39,302 bases of DNA from Opitutaceae bacterium (GTDB lineage: Bacteria > Verrucomicrobiota > Verrucomicrobiia > Opitutales > Opitutaceae). This document shows, piece by piece, positions 9,301 to 18,228 of this stretch. Where the stretch lies: positions 1 through 39,302 of the forward strand of contig JANQKI010000133.1 of NCBI GenBank assembly GCA_028281165.1, written 5' to 3'. The notes beneath the pieces were generated by a model. It saw nothing but the letters and a program-made list of their open reading frames with translations, ran no database searches and was not told the DNA's origin. The position numbers and the translations under genes are program-made. The first letter of the stretch is position 1. Every line of letters starts with the position of its first letter.

Positions 9301-9984
9301 GCGATGAATAAGCTCGAGGCGGTTACTTTGGAGAGCGGCGTGTTGTTGAATGATGGTGATGCGAAATTCGTGTTTAAGCCTCTGCCGCGACTGGCTCAAA
9401 TCGCGCCGGGCAATGGTGTTGTCGTTAGCGACTTTAATGGCGATCGGCATCAGGATCTGTTTATCGCTCAGAACAACTACGGTCCCGAGCCGGAAACCGG
9501 TCATATGGATGGCGGCTTGAGCCTGCTGTTGGCGGGAGATGGCCTGGGCGGGTTCGAGGCGATTTGGCCTCGCGAAAGCGGTATCGTTATCCCCGGAGAC
9601 GCCAAGTCGGTCGTTATGAGCTACGTTGACGGCGATGCCCGGCCTGACTTGCTGGTGGGCAGGAATAACGACTCGTCGATCGCCTTGCGACGCAAGCAGA
9701 TCGAGGGCGCGGATGCAGTTCGAGTGAAGCTAAGAGGCCAACCGGGTAATCCGAACGCTATCGGCGCCCGTGTTCGAATTTATGATACAGGGGGACTGAT
9801 GCAGATGGCGGAGGTTGCGGCAGGGAGCGGATACATGGCGCAATCCACGTCGATATTGGCTTTTACTGCTATGAAGCCTTTGGTCTTGGCTAGAATCGAA
9901 ATCCTTTGGCCAGATGGTCAGAAGAGTGTTCGAGAATCGCCGGAAGCGGACGCTAATGGACTGATCGTGATAGAACAGCCTTAG
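6334..9984 (+). CDS. Large secreted FG-GAP/VCBS repeat protein with two UnbV modules
   Basis: The start is placed at TTG 6334 because AGGAGGG sits 7 bases before it; an in-frame TTG at 6316 has no such site. A signal peptide follows (about 1-30, hydrophobic FFAYAFLFMVVPIGGG). The protein has two similar halves. Residues about 80-530 carry some seven calcium-loop FG-GAP/VCBS repeats (DYDGDGLPD, DIDNDGDLD, DYDNDGDLD, DFDRDGDLD), then an ASPIC/UnbV domain at about 535-615 (NRWGVGARVEAR, FGLGQNSSVDELIVEWPSG). Residues about 670-1110 hold a second repeat block (DADGDGRDD, DADGDGDED, DFDHDGDMD), then a UnbV-like end at about 1128-1214 (GNPNAIGARVRI, IEILWPDGQ). Beta-propellers of this kind are common in planctomycete and verrucomicrobial exoproteins near polysaccharide genes; the precise role is unknown. 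Confidence 0.88.
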   Translation: MSPRNSFFAYAFLFMVVPIGGGIWTASASIQSKALNPRMDSSGEKRFKRLSSTKTGIDLIPAFPEEANVEMLYDQTSGNGVAVGDYDGDGLPDIYFSNYSGENRLFRNLGEWKFEDVTDNAGVACSGVWTGGVAFADIDNDGDLDLFVCAYDAENLLFVNQGSGSFLEQAKAFGLDYRGASSMMSFADYDNDGDLDGYLVTHRLRREEAGEVPNSAKEAFDRGIIVMNESGEPVIAPKYRKWYHLFDLGNGGYRIHIAGSEDVLYRNDGKGRFEVVNESAGISGYNIGLSANWWDYNQDGNLDIYVSNDYKGADKLYRNNGDGTFIDVIEDVVPHIPWYSMGADAGDVNNDGRIDFLATDMAGSNHYRSKMAMGDMSKDRWFFVNAKPQQYMRNALFLNTGVGRMFEAAQMSGIASTDWTWSPKFGDLNNDGWVDLFITNGMSRDFMNSDLQRSEVQRGGEMWRDMPIFKQENMAFENRYGDFREVGREWGLDEFSAAYGAALADFDRDGDLDIVVSNFGQEVSLFENRSGDQHSVLLRLVGINSNRWGVGARVEARISDSVQVRQLTLAQGFMSSNEPLAHFGLGQNSSVDELIVEWPSGIKQRFENLEANRFYTITESTGFEEFARRPEVSIPLFEEMDTAPYYRHTERSYNDYTRQPLMPQKVSQLSAGIAVGDADGDGRDDYYFCGPRGQSGALVFGKGRGTVEPFKGDALSEDMSALFFDADGDGDEDLYVVSGSNECGPGDVSLSDRLYINRGNGHYMKAARGIIPDFRDSGSAVAAADFDRDGDLDLFVGGYAVPGQYPLAADNHLLRNEGGTFVAIEDEANGLAKSGIVTSALWTDADGDGWIDLMLAHRWGAPRLFRNDEGRLVDSSQKAGLTGLTGWWQGIAGGDFDHDGDMDYALTNTGLNTKYKATAEKPATLFFGDVEGTGKSKIIEAKYEKDVCYPVRGFSCSSYAIPSLRKKFDTYNSFALSSLQDIYSEITLGAMNKLEAVTLESGVLLNDGDAKFVFKPLPRLAQIAPGNGVVVSDFNGDRHQDLFIAQNNYGPEPETGHMDGGLSLLLAGDGLGGFEAIWPRESGIVIPGDAKSVVMSYVDGDARPDLLVGRNNDSSIALRRKQIEGADAVRVKLRGQPGNPNAIGARVRIYDTGGLMQMAEVAAGSGYMAQSTSILAFTAMKPLVLARIEILWPDGQKSVRESPEADANGLIVIEQP

Positions 9985-10006
9985 AAAAGTATAGGGCAGA
10001 TACGAT

Positions 10007-10020
10007 TGATCAATTGATCA
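10007..10020. repeat. Perfect 14-bp palindrome between convergent genes
   Basis: TGATCAATTGATCA is its own reverse complement. It lies between the UnbV stop and the fucU stop and contains that stop. It is too A/T-rich for a strong terminator and may be chance or a protein site. Confidence 0.5.
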
Positions 10021-10452
10021 GGTGATCGGGGTGACTCCCTTTTTCAGAATGATATTTCCGTATTTGGCGGTCTCTCCGGTCATGACTACTGCATAAGCCT
10101 TCTTGGCTCGCTCGTAAAAGGCGAATCGGTCAATTCGTTCAGAAGCCTTCGTATCCGGCCAATAGTTACGTATGGCAGCCAGGTAGCCTTCTTCAACCGA
10201 TGGATCGAGCTCGTCTCCAGGAACGGCAGCCATCATGCTTAACGGATTGTCCACGTATTCATCGAGAGCGAACAAGGGCATGATCCCTTCAAGCAGTTGA
10301 GCGATTTTCAGCCCGTCTGCTCTCAGGACATTGCTGTTGAATGACTCGCCTGGAAAGTGAGCGTCGGCGAGAATGATTTCGTCTCCGTGTCCCATTCGGT
10401 AGAGAGCATTGAGAAGTTCTGGACTAAGTACGGGAGAAATACCAATCAGCAT
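10018..10452 (-). CDS. fucU: L-fucose mutarotase FucU (RbsD/FucU family)
   Basis: FucU interconverts the alpha and beta anomers of L-fucose so that the isomerase and permease get their preferred form. The 144-residue length equals the family norm. Diagnostic features are the N-terminal [22 protein letters not shown], with the catalytic His in GHGDE and the sugar-binding DAHFP, and the C-terminal [10 protein letters not shown], which is typical of FucU rather than of ribose-type RbsD. It is the last gene of a minus-strand operon, 25 bases after fucP. It is cytosolic, with no signal peptide. Confidence 0.93.
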   Translation of the reverse strand: MLIGISPVLSPELLNALYRMGHGDEIILADAHFPGESFNSNVLRADGLKIAQLLEGIMPLFALDEYVDNPLSMMAAVPGDELDPSVEEGYLAAIRNYWPDTKASERIDRFAFYERAKKAYAVVMTGETAKYGNIILKKGVTPIT

Positions 10453-10477
10453 GGCTTTTTGTAGTTGAAAACTGGAG

Positions 10478-11881
10478 CTAGGACTCGCGAGCGGCTACTG
10501 GTATGCCTCCGGCTTTATCGTAATCAGGATCGTGCTTACGAACGGTTCGATGACCATAGATAATGATGCCGACGAAGCAGATTGCGGGAATGACGAACGA
10601 GGCATTGACGGATGGCAGTGGCCCAAAGGAGCCCAGGTCGATGATGGACGCCTGGATCATGGGGAGAAACGATCCGCCGGCGATTGACATGATGAGACCA
10701 GCTGCGGCGAATTTCGCGTCGTCTTGCATGCCTTTGAGGGCGATGCCGTAGATGGTGGGAAACATGAGAGACATGCAGCCCGAGATTCCGACCAGACAGT
10801 ACAGGCCAAGATTATTCTGTAGTGAAATAACAAGGACGGTTAGGATCAGTCCGCCGAGAGCAAGCGATTTGAGCAGAGCTCCAGGACTGACGTATTTAAG
10901 GAGAAACGTGCAGATAAAACGACTGATGCAGAAGATCATCATAGCGGCGATATTGTATTTCGATGCCATTGTCTCTGCGGTCGATTCGGCGATTCCCTGG
11001 CTGGTGAAGAGATTCGTCGCGTAGTGGAAGATGAACGTCCAGCACATGATCTGCGCGCCGACGTAGAAGAATTGGGCGAGGACTCCTTCGTAGTAGCGCG
11101 GATTTGCGGCGAGACGCTTGAGCGTGGGACCGATGTTCAGCTTCGTGTTGCGGTCGTGATGCTTCGGCATGTTCGAAAATGCCATGATGAGCAGCATAGC
11201 GATTACAACGAGACCGATGATGATGTAGGGCGAACTCAAGATTTCCAAGTCGCTCGATTTCATGGTGCTGTAGGCATCAGGATTCGTATCCAAAAGAACT
11301 TGGCGTTCTTCGGTACTGGCGGGATCCATGCGGGCTTGTATGAAGTTCATAGCGACGAACATGCCCACTAAAGACCCCATGGGGTTGAACGCTTGAGCGA
11401 AGTTTAAACGCCGCGTTGCGGTTTGTGGCGAACCCATGGATAGGATGTAGGGATTGGCGCTCGTCTCTAGGAAGGAGAGACCACAGGTGAGGATGAAGTA
11501 AGAAATGAGGAAGGGATAGAATTCTCCAATATTGGTCGAGGGAATGAAGAGCAAGGCGCCCGTCGCGTAAAGTCCCAGTCCAAGCAATATCCCCGTCTTG
11601 TAGGAGAACTTGCGGATGAACATAGCGGCAGGAATCGCCATGGCGCAGTATCCGCCGTAAAAGCACATTTGAACAAGGGTCCCCTCGGTTGCTCCGGTGA
11701 GAAAGATCTTGGCGAACGCCTTGACCATCGGATTGGTTATGTCGTTAGCGAATCCCCACAGCGCGAAGAGCGAAGTGACGAGAATGAAGGGAAAGAGGAA
11801 TTGCGGTTCGATAACCTTATTGGTCAAAGATTTTCGCGAAGATTCCTCTTCAAGCGGCGATTCTAGGGTAGTGTTGCTCAT
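10478..11881 (-). CDS. fucP: L-fucose:H+ symporter FucP-like (FHS family MFS), copy 1
   Basis: This 467-residue protein has about 12 hydrophobic helices and the layout of the fucose/glucose/galactose permease family. It keeps [13 protein letters not shown] in helix 1, with the Asp at the place of the proton-linked Asp of E. coli FucP, and [13 protein letters not shown] in helix 4, with the Glu likewise. It is about half identical over the N-terminal helices to the second copy at 18229-19635. It sits between the alcohol dehydrogenase gene (77 bases upstream) and fucU. Family members also carry hexoses other than fucose, so the substrate is inferred from the neighbours. Confidence 0.9.
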   Translation of the reverse strand: MSNTTLESPLEEESSRKSLTNKVIEPQFLFPFILVTSLFALWGFANDITNPMVKAFAKIFLTGATEGTLVQMCFYGGYCAMAIPAAMFIRKFSYKTGILLGLGLYATGALLFIPSTNIGEFYPFLISYFILTCGLSFLETSANPYILSMGSPQTATRRLNFAQAFNPMGSLVGMFVAMNFIQARMDPASTEERQVLLDTNPDAYSTMKSSDLEILSSPYIIIGLVVIAMLLIMAFSNMPKHHDRNTKLNIGPTLKRLAANPRYYEGVLAQFFYVGAQIMCWTFIFHYATNLFTSQGIAESTAETMASKYNIAAMMIFCISRFICTFLLKYVSPGALLKSLALGGLILTVLVISLQNNLGLYCLVGISGCMSLMFPTIYGIALKGMQDDAKFAAAGLIMSIAGGSFLPMIQASIIDLGSFGPLPSVNASFVIPAICFVGIIIYGHRTVRKHDPDYDKAGGIPVAARES

Positions 11882-11958
11882 AAGATTTTGTTATCGGGGT
11901 GATTGCTTGGCTCGAACGAATTCGGCTGATTTTTCCGAACGAGCTGTAGGGGAAATTT

Positions 11959-13047
11959 CTATACGTTTAGCTCTTCGTCGAAACACACGGCGACCTTGCC
12001 GCATTTGCCGGAAGCCATGATAGAGTAGGCGTCCCCTACATTTTCCAGCGCGAAGCGATGAGTAACCAGTTCGGAAGGATGAATGCCCCAGCGGACAAGG
12101 CGTTCGAGAAGCTCTTCCATGCGCCAGGTAGAGGTAACCCAGGATCCGTAGATCGTCTTTTGGTCATGGATCATGTCGGGAGACGGATTCAAATCCATGG
12201 TGCCCCCCTCGCCAATGAGGACGATGCGACCCCATTTGCGCGTGGCTTGGACAGCTGTTTTTCGAGCGGCATGGTGAGCGGAGCAATCGACAGCGCGTTC
12301 GACTCCGTGGCCGCCGGTAAGGGCTTTGATTTGCTCGACGTTGTCTGCTCCCGCTTTGAGCGTGTGGTCGCAAAGACCTAGATCTTTAGCGATTTCGAGA
12401 CGTTCTTCGATAGCATCCGTGCCGATGACCAGTTTGGCTCCGAGAGCTCGAGAGAGCATCGCTGCAGCTAGTCCAACGGGGCCAAGGCCTGTCACGAGGA
12501 CAGCGTGGTTTCCGCTGATGCCTATTTTTTCCAAGCCCTCGTAAACCGTACCGAATCCGCAAGCGACTTGAGCGCCATCGACGTAATTGAGTTGGTCAGG
12601 AAGATAAAGAAGATCTTTTTCCTCGGCGATCATGTAAGGAGCCATACCTCCGTCGCGCTGCCAGCCGTATGCTCGGCGGAATTTCTCGTTCGTGCAGGAA
12701 ATCATATATCCTCGGCGACAGTCGTTGCATACGCCGCACCCAGAAATATGGTACACAACTACACGATCGCCCTCCTTGAACTGGCGGCAACCTGGGCCGA
12801 CCTTGGCGATTTGGCCGCAAGGCTCGTGCCCGGCGATAACGCCTTGGTACCCTTCCGGGCCTTTGCCGAGATGTTCATGGTAGATGCAGCGGATATCCGA
12901 TCCGCAGATAGTGGAGGCTTTGATTCGAATAAGAACCTCGCCGTGTCCGGGTTCGGGGACTTCGAACTCCTTGAGCAAGGTTGAGCTGTCTCCTGGAAGA
13001 ACGGCGCCCTTCATTGAGGCGCGAGAGTAAACGTTGGAATTATACAT
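11959..13047 (-). CDS. Zinc-dependent medium-chain alcohol dehydrogenase
   Basis: This 362-residue MDR enzyme has the catalytic zinc ligands in TICGSD and AGHEPCG, and the structural zinc set C-x2-C-x2-C-x7-C in CGVCNDCRRGYMISC. The Rossmann motif is GLGPVGLAAA (about 190), and the Asp at the end of the second strand (IGTDA) suggests NAD(H). In a fucose operon it could oxidise L-fucose or a fuconate intermediate, or handle lactaldehyde/1,2-propanediol; the sequence does not decide. It lies 28 bases after the aldo/keto reductase gene. The annotated ATG at 13047 has no good Shine-Dalgarno site; MKGAVLPG, 11 residues in, is an alternative start matching the usual family N-terminus. Confidence 0.88.
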   Translation of the reverse strand: MYNSNVYSRASMKGAVLPGDSSTLLKEFEVPEPGHGEVLIRIKASTICGSDIRCIYHEHLGKGPEGYQGVIAGHEPCGQIAKVGPGCRQFKEGDRVVVYHISGCGVCNDCRRGYMISCTNEKFRRAYGWQRDGGMAPYMIAEEKDLLYLPDQLNYVDGAQVACGFGTVYEGLEKIGISGNHAVLVTGLGPVGLAAAMLSRALGAKLVIGTDAIEERLEIAKDLGLCDHTLKAGADNVEQIKALTGGHGVERAVDCSAHHAARKTAVQATRKWGRIVLIGEGGTMDLNPSPDMIHDQKTIYGSWVTSTWRMEELLERLVRWGIHPSELVTHRFALENVGDAYSIMASGKCGKVAVCFDEELNV

Positions 13048-13075
13048 ATGTTTATTTGTATTTATAAATTAGATA

Positions 13076-14116
13076 CTAATGGGTGATGTCTCCATCCAGA
13101 TCCCACAGGTCTTGCCAGTCCTGGTTGTCTCTCCAAAGAAAGACCTGGCCTTTGATAAGGCGGCAGTTTTTGTCGATCCTCGAAAGAGCATCCATCTCGG
13201 CATCGCTGAGGGGAGTGGTTGTGAGCGACTGTAGGTTGGCTCGCATATTGCGAGGATTCGTTGAGAAGGGGATCGGGATTTGTCCGCGTTGCGCGGCCCA
13301 CTTCACGCAGAGCGTTGCTGGGTGGATGCCGTGGCTTGCAGCTATTTCACGCAAAACGGGATCCTCGGTGTCCACTGTGTCGACTTCGGTTTTGTCGCGT
13401 TCGGGTCGAGCAGGCGAACCTATGGGGCAAAAGCCTACTGGTTGTATTCCTTTGGAGACTACATAGTCGTAGAATTTGGGCTGCTGGAAATGAGGGTGGA
13501 GTTCCATTTCGTTTACAGCCGGTTTGATGGAGCAATCGGCGAGCAGGAGTTCAAGTTTCGCCTGCGTCATGTTGGAAGTGCCGATATTCTTCGCCAGACC
13601 CAGTTCGACGGCTTTTTCCATCTGGCGCCAAGTCTTCATGAAGTTCTCATGAATGTAGGATTTGGCATTGGGCGAACGTGAAGAGACGTCGCATCCTTTC
13701 GCATGAAAATTGGGGAAGGGCCAATGGACGAGATAAAGGTCAATGTAGTTGAGCTGCAGGTCTTTTAGGCTTTGTTCAAGGGATTGGAGAACGTCTTCCT
13801 CTGCATGTTTATCGTTCCAGAGTTTTGATGTAATCCAAAGCTCTTGGCGGTCGATTCGCCCTGAATCGATCAATTCCTTAAGAACGATTCCGATTTCTTG
13901 TTCATTGCCGTAAACCGAAGCGCAGTCGATATGGCGGTAACCGATAGAAATGGCATGTCTGACAGCTTGGGCAACCGTTTCGTTGGATACATGATCCGAG
14001 CCGAAGGTGCCGAGGCCGATAGCTGGCATCTTGGAGCCGCTGTAAAGCATGCGGACGGGAATCGTCGCGGGATCGATTCCGTCGCTAGTTGAGGGCTTAG
14101 CGATATTTGATGTCAT
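13076..14116 (-). CDS. Aldo/keto reductase
   Basis: I place the start at ATG 14116 (MTSNIAKP), giving about 346 residues; an in-frame upstream ATG at 14203 would add 29 basic residues that do not resemble the family. The catalytic tetrad is visible: Asp and Tyr in HIDCASVYGNE, Lys in ITSKLW, and His in YLVHWPFPN. The (beta/alpha)8 barrel ends with an NADPH site, PIPFSTNPRNMRANL. Aldo/keto reductases of this kind reduce aldehydes or oxidise sugars with NADP(H); here L-lactaldehyde, the product of fucose cleavage, or L-fucose itself is plausible. It is the first gene of the minus-strand fucose operon and is divergent from an AraC regulator. Confidence 0.88.
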   Translation of the reverse strand: MTSNIAKPSTSDGIDPATIPVRMLYSGSKMPAIGLGTFGSDHVSNETVAQAVRHAISIGYRHIDCASVYGNEQEIGIVLKELIDSGRIDRQELWITSKLWNDKHAEEDVLQSLEQSLKDLQLNYIDLYLVHWPFPNFHAKGCDVSSRSPNAKSYIHENFMKTWRQMEKAVELGLAKNIGTSNMTQAKLELLLADCSIKPAVNEMELHPHFQQPKFYDYVVSKGIQPVGFCPIGSPARPERDKTEVDTVDTEDPVLREIAASHGIHPATLCVKWAAQRGQIPIPFSTNPRNMRANLQSLTTTPLSDAEMDALSRIDKNCRLIKGQVFLWRDNQDWQDLWDLDGDITH

Positions 14117-14323
14117 CTTTCGATTCGAAATAGAAATCCTTCTTCCGAGGGAATGCTCCGTCGTATTAGCATGAGTAGCATGTTTTAGACGAAAACGAGG
14201 CAACTGATCGCTAATATAGCTGAAATTCGCGATGGTAGGAATAGCTGCTTATGACCAACTATTGGATATTTTTGACTTAGTAATGAAATGTGTGCAGTTT
14301 GATCCGAGTAAGCTTGATAGCCT
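14117..14323. promoter_or_regulatory. Divergent control region between AKR operon and AraC gene
   Basis: These 207 bases separate the 5' ends of the reductase operon and the AraC-family gene, so they should hold both promoters and the regulator's sites. I see a TTGACT at about 14271 on the plus strand but no convincing -10 partner, and no clear direct repeats. Confidence 0.4.
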
Positions 14324-15196
14324 ATGTCTGAGACTTCTCTTCCCAGTTTCATTTCCAGCCAAGTGCTGGACGCGGCGTACTTTTTTCTGAACCTGAATCC
14401 GGATCATCAAGAATCCTTTGTCGTTGCCTGTGGCGGAATCGAGAAATGCTCTCCGGATTACCGATTGGAACGTAAAGATTTCAGGTATATAGGAATTGAA
14501 TACGTCATTTCGGGCCGAGCTCGAGCGACGATCGAAGGGGATTCTATCGAGCTGAGACCAGGAAGCGTGTTTGGTTACAGGCCAGATTCCAAACTGCGTA
14601 TCGAGAATGGAGACACGTATCCATTGACCAAATGCTTCGTTGATCTATCTGGCTCGAAAGCGGAGCGCCTTTTCGCAGAAGGACCGCTTGGCCATAGAGG
14701 CTGCCTGGACTTGGCGGGTGCGGAATGGGTGGAACAGGTATTTCGGCAGATGGTGAAGTTCGGCGCCCGAGGCGGAGCGAAGGCGGAACGATCTTGCGCA
14801 ATGTTGGCCGAATTGCTCCTTATCCAATTGGGAGAGTCCGAACAGGAAAATGGAGAGTCTGAATCTCCTGCTTACCAAAGCTATCGGCGTTGCAAGGATA
14901 GAATTCAGGAGAATTATCGCTCTTTGAATTCAGTGGCGGAACTTGCGGAGCAAGTGAATCTCGACCAGGCTTATATCGCGCGTCTCTTCAGGAAATACGA
15001 TGACGAGTCGCCGTACCGAAATCTGATTCGCTTGAAAATGAATCACGCTGTACGTTTGCTTCTAAGAGAAAATTTGTCAATCAAAGCAGCGGGCGCCGAA
15101 GTCGGTTTCAATGACGCCGCCCATTTTTCTCGTGTATTCAAAAATACATACGGCGTGTCGCCCGCTTTCTTCCCAAAGTCTGTTAAACGAACTTAA
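14324..15196 (+). CDS. AraC-family transcriptional regulator, copy 1
   Basis: This 290-residue protein has an N-terminal cupin-like sensing domain (about 40-135; IGIEYVISGRARATIEG, LRPGSVFGYRPDS) and a C-terminal pair of AraC helix-turn-helices (about 190-285). The first HTH is VAELAEQVNLDQAYIARLFRKYDDESPY and the second ends GFNDAAHFSRVFKNTYGVSP, the classic AraC signature. It is divergent from the AKR-ADH-fucP-fucU operon and probably controls it in response to a fucose-derived ligand. Its TAA (15194-15196) overlaps the convergent stop codon of the next AraC gene. No strong Shine-Dalgarno site is seen. Confidence 0.92.
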   Translation: MSETSLPSFISSQVLDAAYFFLNLNPDHQESFVVACGGIEKCSPDYRLERKDFRYIGIEYVISGRARATIEGDSIELRPGSVFGYRPDSKLRIENGDTYPLTKCFVDLSGSKAERLFAEGPLGHRGCLDLAGAEWVEQVFRQMVKFGARGGAKAERSCAMLAELLLIQLGESEQENGESESPAYQSYRRCKDRIQENYRSLNSVAELAEQVNLDQAYIARLFRKYDDESPYRNLIRLKMNHAVRLLLRENLSIKAAGAEVGFNDAAHFSRVFKNTYGVSPAFFPKSVKRT

Positions 15197-16098
15197 GAGC
15201 TTATTTCTCTTGAAAATGCAGGATCAAGAAGGTCTTTGATTTCGTGTCTCGCTACGCTTGGAGGGTATCCGTACTGTTTCTTGAAGGCGCGAGAAAAATG
15301 GAAGGCATCGGTGAATCCAAGCGAATGGGCGATTTCCTGAATAGGCGTTTCGCTCATTTTCAATTGGGCGTAGGCATGCTCCATTTTGCGACGACTGAGA
15401 ATCTTGTAGGGGCTGATCTTGTGGTTGGCTTTGAAAACGCGGCAGAGATGTTCGCTCGTCACTCCGAATCGATCCGCGATTTCCTGGAGAGCGCTGAGCT
15501 CTCGAAAGTTCGTTTCGATTTCTCGCAGGACTCGTTCGACGAGGGCGTTGGGTGATTGCGGTTTGGAGCGCAAACCAATCGACGGCGTAATTTTTCGAAC
15601 GAGAACATGTACGAGGGACATGACGTTTTTCGCCGATTCGGCTGATTGCGAGATGCCTTCCTCGAGGATAAGCTCGTTCCATTTTTCTAGAATCGCAGGG
15701 TTCGCATCTCTGTATACGAAACCTGGGTACAGCCGACTGGCTCGGATATCTGATGAAGCTATTTCATGACCAAAAGCGATGAAATATTTATTCAACGGTT
15801 GAGTCTTGCTCGCTTGGAGATGAACGCTGACTCTCGGTCCCGTACAAAAGCAAAATCCAGGATGAATGTCGAACTTCCGTCCGTTTAAAACGAGTTTTCC
15901 GCCACCTCGGACGATCATTTCGAGGGTCAAGTATGGAAAGGTTTTCCTTCGCAGATCATAGAGGGGACTGCATTCCTCGTAGCCCGAAATGTAAAGAAAC
16001 TTCTTGGGATCTTCTTCTATAGAAGATGAAGCGTAACGGGCGTTCCTGACATGGGAAGCTATCTCGATTCGATCAACGGGCGCTTGTTCAAAACTCAT
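15193..16098 (-). CDS. AraC-family transcriptional regulator, copy 2
   Basis: I choose ATG 16098 (MSFEQAPV), giving 301 residues; TTG 16104 is two codons earlier and has no better site. The N-terminal domain (about 40-135) reads LTLEMIVRGGGKLVLNGRKFDIHPG, a cupin ligand pocket. The C-terminal double HTH contains LQEIADRFGVTSEHLCRVFKANH and GFTDAFHFSRAFKKQYGYPP. It is divergent from fucI and related at a distance to the neighbouring AraC protein (shared YISGYEECSPLYDLRRKTFPYL-like N-terminus against ACGGIEKCSPDYRLERKDF). It probably controls fucI-fucP-sulfatase. Confidence 0.92.
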   Translation of the reverse strand: MSFEQAPVDRIEIASHVRNARYASSSIEEDPKKFLYISGYEECSPLYDLRRKTFPYLTLEMIVRGGGKLVLNGRKFDIHPGFCFCTGPRVSVHLQASKTQPLNKYFIAFGHEIASSDIRASRLYPGFVYRDANPAILEKWNELILEEGISQSAESAKNVMSLVHVLVRKITPSIGLRSKPQSPNALVERVLREIETNFRELSALQEIADRFGVTSEHLCRVFKANHKISPYKILSRRKMEHAYAQLKMSETPIQEIAHSLGFTDAFHFSRAFKKQYGYPPSVARHEIKDLLDPAFSREISS

Positions 16099-16371
16099 TA
16101 TCAAATTAGATCAAGAATTGCTGGGTATGCAAGCAATAGCTATTCCAAGTAAGAGTCTGTTTTTGAGACACTGGCGTTAGGTCGGCGACTGTCCCTATGC
16201 GCAAACGAAGTCGGTCGGCTAATTTGCGTTTTTGAAGCTATGGATACAAGGAGAGTTGTTTTGGCCATCGACTGGGGCGTTTCGATCGAGAATCAAATCT
16301 GCATCTGCTAAGGGCTATTGTAGCCAATTAGCCTTAAATAGGAGCATTGATAATAGAAGAAGGAAAAACGT
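16099..16371. promoter_or_regulatory. Divergent control region between AraC gene and fucI
   Basis: The region holds both 5' ends. ATTGCT at 16117-16122 and AGCAAT at 16132-16137 are perfect inverted arms with a 9-base spacer, 18 bases from the AraC start, and GGCTA-TTG-TAGCC lies at 16313-16325. A possible 16-codon ORF (TTG 16261 to TAA 16311) has AAGGAG 7 bases upstream. I see no confident -35/-10 pair. Confidence 0.4.
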
Positions 16372-18177
16372 ATGTCTGAAGATCAGCTGTCCCTAAGCCC
16401 TTGGAAGGGCGAAATGGCCAAAATCGGAATCCGTCCGACGATTGACGGTCGCTTAGGCGGCGTTCGTGAATCGCTCGAAGAGCAGACGATGTCCCAGGTC
16501 CGGTCCGTTGTCGATTTGATCGCGAAAACCCTGCGTTACCCCAATGGCAAACCTGTTGAATGCGTCGTTGCGGATACGTGTATTGGAGGGGTTGCGGAAG
16601 CGTCTGCGACTGCGGATAAATTCCGGAAACATGGTGTCATGGTTACCATTACGGTCACACCTTGCTGGTGCTATGGCTCCGAGACCATGGATATGGATCC
16701 GCAAACCATAAAGGCGATTTGGGGATTCAATGGAACGGAACGTCCTGGGGCTGTTTACCTTGCTGCAGCCCTAGCGGGACATACGCAAAAAGGACTCCCG
16801 GCGTTCGGAATCTACGGCAAAGATGTTCAGCCTGCGGGCGCCGAAGAAATCCCGGAGGATGTCGCGGAGAAGCTTCTGAACTTCGCGCGCTGCGGTCTGG
16901 CGGTCGCTCTCATGCGCGGTCGCTCTTATTTGTCGATGGGAGGAACGTCGATGGGCATTGCGGGCTCTATGGTCGATAGCGACTTCTGGGAAAAGTACCT
17001 TGGCATGCGTATCGAGGATATGGACCTCACGGAATTCGTTGGTCGTATCCAAAAGAGCCACTTCGATCTGGATGAATACAAAAAAGCGAGGGAGTGGGTT
17101 AAGGAAAACTGTACCGAGGGAGAAGACTGCAATGAGGAATCCCAAACACGATCTCGTCATCAGCTCGATGAGGAATGGGATGTGTCCATAAAAATGGCGC
17201 TGATCGCGCGCGATCTTATGGTAGGGAATCCGAAATTGGCGGAGATGGGTCTGGGCGAACAAGCTCAAGGCCACAACGCGATCGCAGCTGGTTTCCAAGG
17301 TCAGCGACAGTGGACGGATCATTTCCCGAATGGGGATTTTCTGGAAGCCATTCTGAATACGTCTTTTGACTGGAGCGGAAAACGGGCGCCTTATATCGTG
17401 GCGACGGAAAATGATGCCATGAATGGAGCAGGGATGCTGTTCGGATTTTTGCTTACGAATAGCGCCCAGATTTTCGCGGATCTGAGGACCTACTGGAGCA
17501 AGGATGCCATCAGGCAGGCAACTGGCGAGGAGTTGGATGGCGATCTTATTGAGGATGGTATTCTGCATCTGATCAACTCGGGTCCAGCGGCTTTGGATGG
17601 AACTGGACAGCAATCCGATGAAGAGGGTAATCCAGCTATGAAGCCGTATTGGGAAATCAGCGACGAAGAAGCTGACGCCTGCCTAAAGGCGACAACATGG
17701 CATCCGTCGATCACTGAATATTTTCCTGGAGGCGGCTGGAGCACTCGCTACAAGACCCGCGGTGGGATGCCTTCCACGATGATTCGATTGAATTTGGTGG
17801 ACGGACTCGGCCCTGCTCTTCAAATCGCGGAAGGCTATTCGGTCGATTTGCCGGTCAGTATTCACGACGCGCTCGATAATCGAACCAATCCGACTTGGCC
17901 TACGACATGGTTCGCTCCCATTCTGACAGGCAAGGGAGTCTTCCGAAGCTCCTATGAAGTAATGAACAATTGGGGCGCGAACCACTGTGTTCTCACTAGT
18001 GGCCACGTGGGCAACCTATACATTACGCTAGCGTCTATGCTAAGAATCCCCGTATACATGCACAACGTATCCGAAGAGCGGATATTCCGTCCCAGCGCCT
18101 GGAGAGCTTTCGGTACCGAGGGACTGGAAGGCGCGGATTTCCGCGCCTGTAAAAACTACGGTCCGATTTATAAATAG
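16372..18177 (+). CDS. fucI: L-fucose isomerase
   Basis: The enzyme converts L-fucose to L-fuculose (and usually D-arabinose to D-ribulose) with Mn2+. The 601 residues match the E. coli enzyme (591). Metal ligands are visible by family position: Glu in [15 protein letters not shown], Asp in [13 protein letters not shown], and His in [20 protein letters not shown]. The N-terminus [19 protein letters not shown] is the family signature. AGAAGGA, 8 bases before the ATG, is one of the better ribosome binding sites here. It heads a plus-strand operon with fucP (51-base gap) and a sulfatase. It is a cytosolic hexamer in the family. Confidence 0.96.
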   Translation: MSEDQLSLSPWKGEMAKIGIRPTIDGRLGGVRESLEEQTMSQVRSVVDLIAKTLRYPNGKPVECVVADTCIGGVAEASATADKFRKHGVMVTITVTPCWCYGSETMDMDPQTIKAIWGFNGTERPGAVYLAAALAGHTQKGLPAFGIYGKDVQPAGAEEIPEDVAEKLLNFARCGLAVALMRGRSYLSMGGTSMGIAGSMVDSDFWEKYLGMRIEDMDLTEFVGRIQKSHFDLDEYKKAREWVKENCTEGEDCNEESQTRSRHQLDEEWDVSIKMALIARDLMVGNPKLAEMGLGEQAQGHNAIAAGFQGQRQWTDHFPNGDFLEAILNTSFDWSGKRAPYIVATENDAMNGAGMLFGFLLTNSAQIFADLRTYWSKDAIRQATGEELDGDLIEDGILHLINSGPAALDGTGQQSDEEGNPAMKPYWEISDEEADACLKATTWHPSITEYFPGGGWSTRYKTRGGMPSTMIRLNLVDGLGPALQIAEGYSVDLPVSIHDALDNRTNPTWPTTWFAPILTGKGVFRSSYEVMNNWGANHCVLTSGHVGNLYITLASMLRIPVYMHNVSEERIFRPSAWRAFGTEGLEGADFRACKNYGPIYK

Positions 18178-18228
18178 CATTCATTCAGAAGGACTCGCTC
18201 GAAAGATAGGCTTTCCAAACTCCGATTT

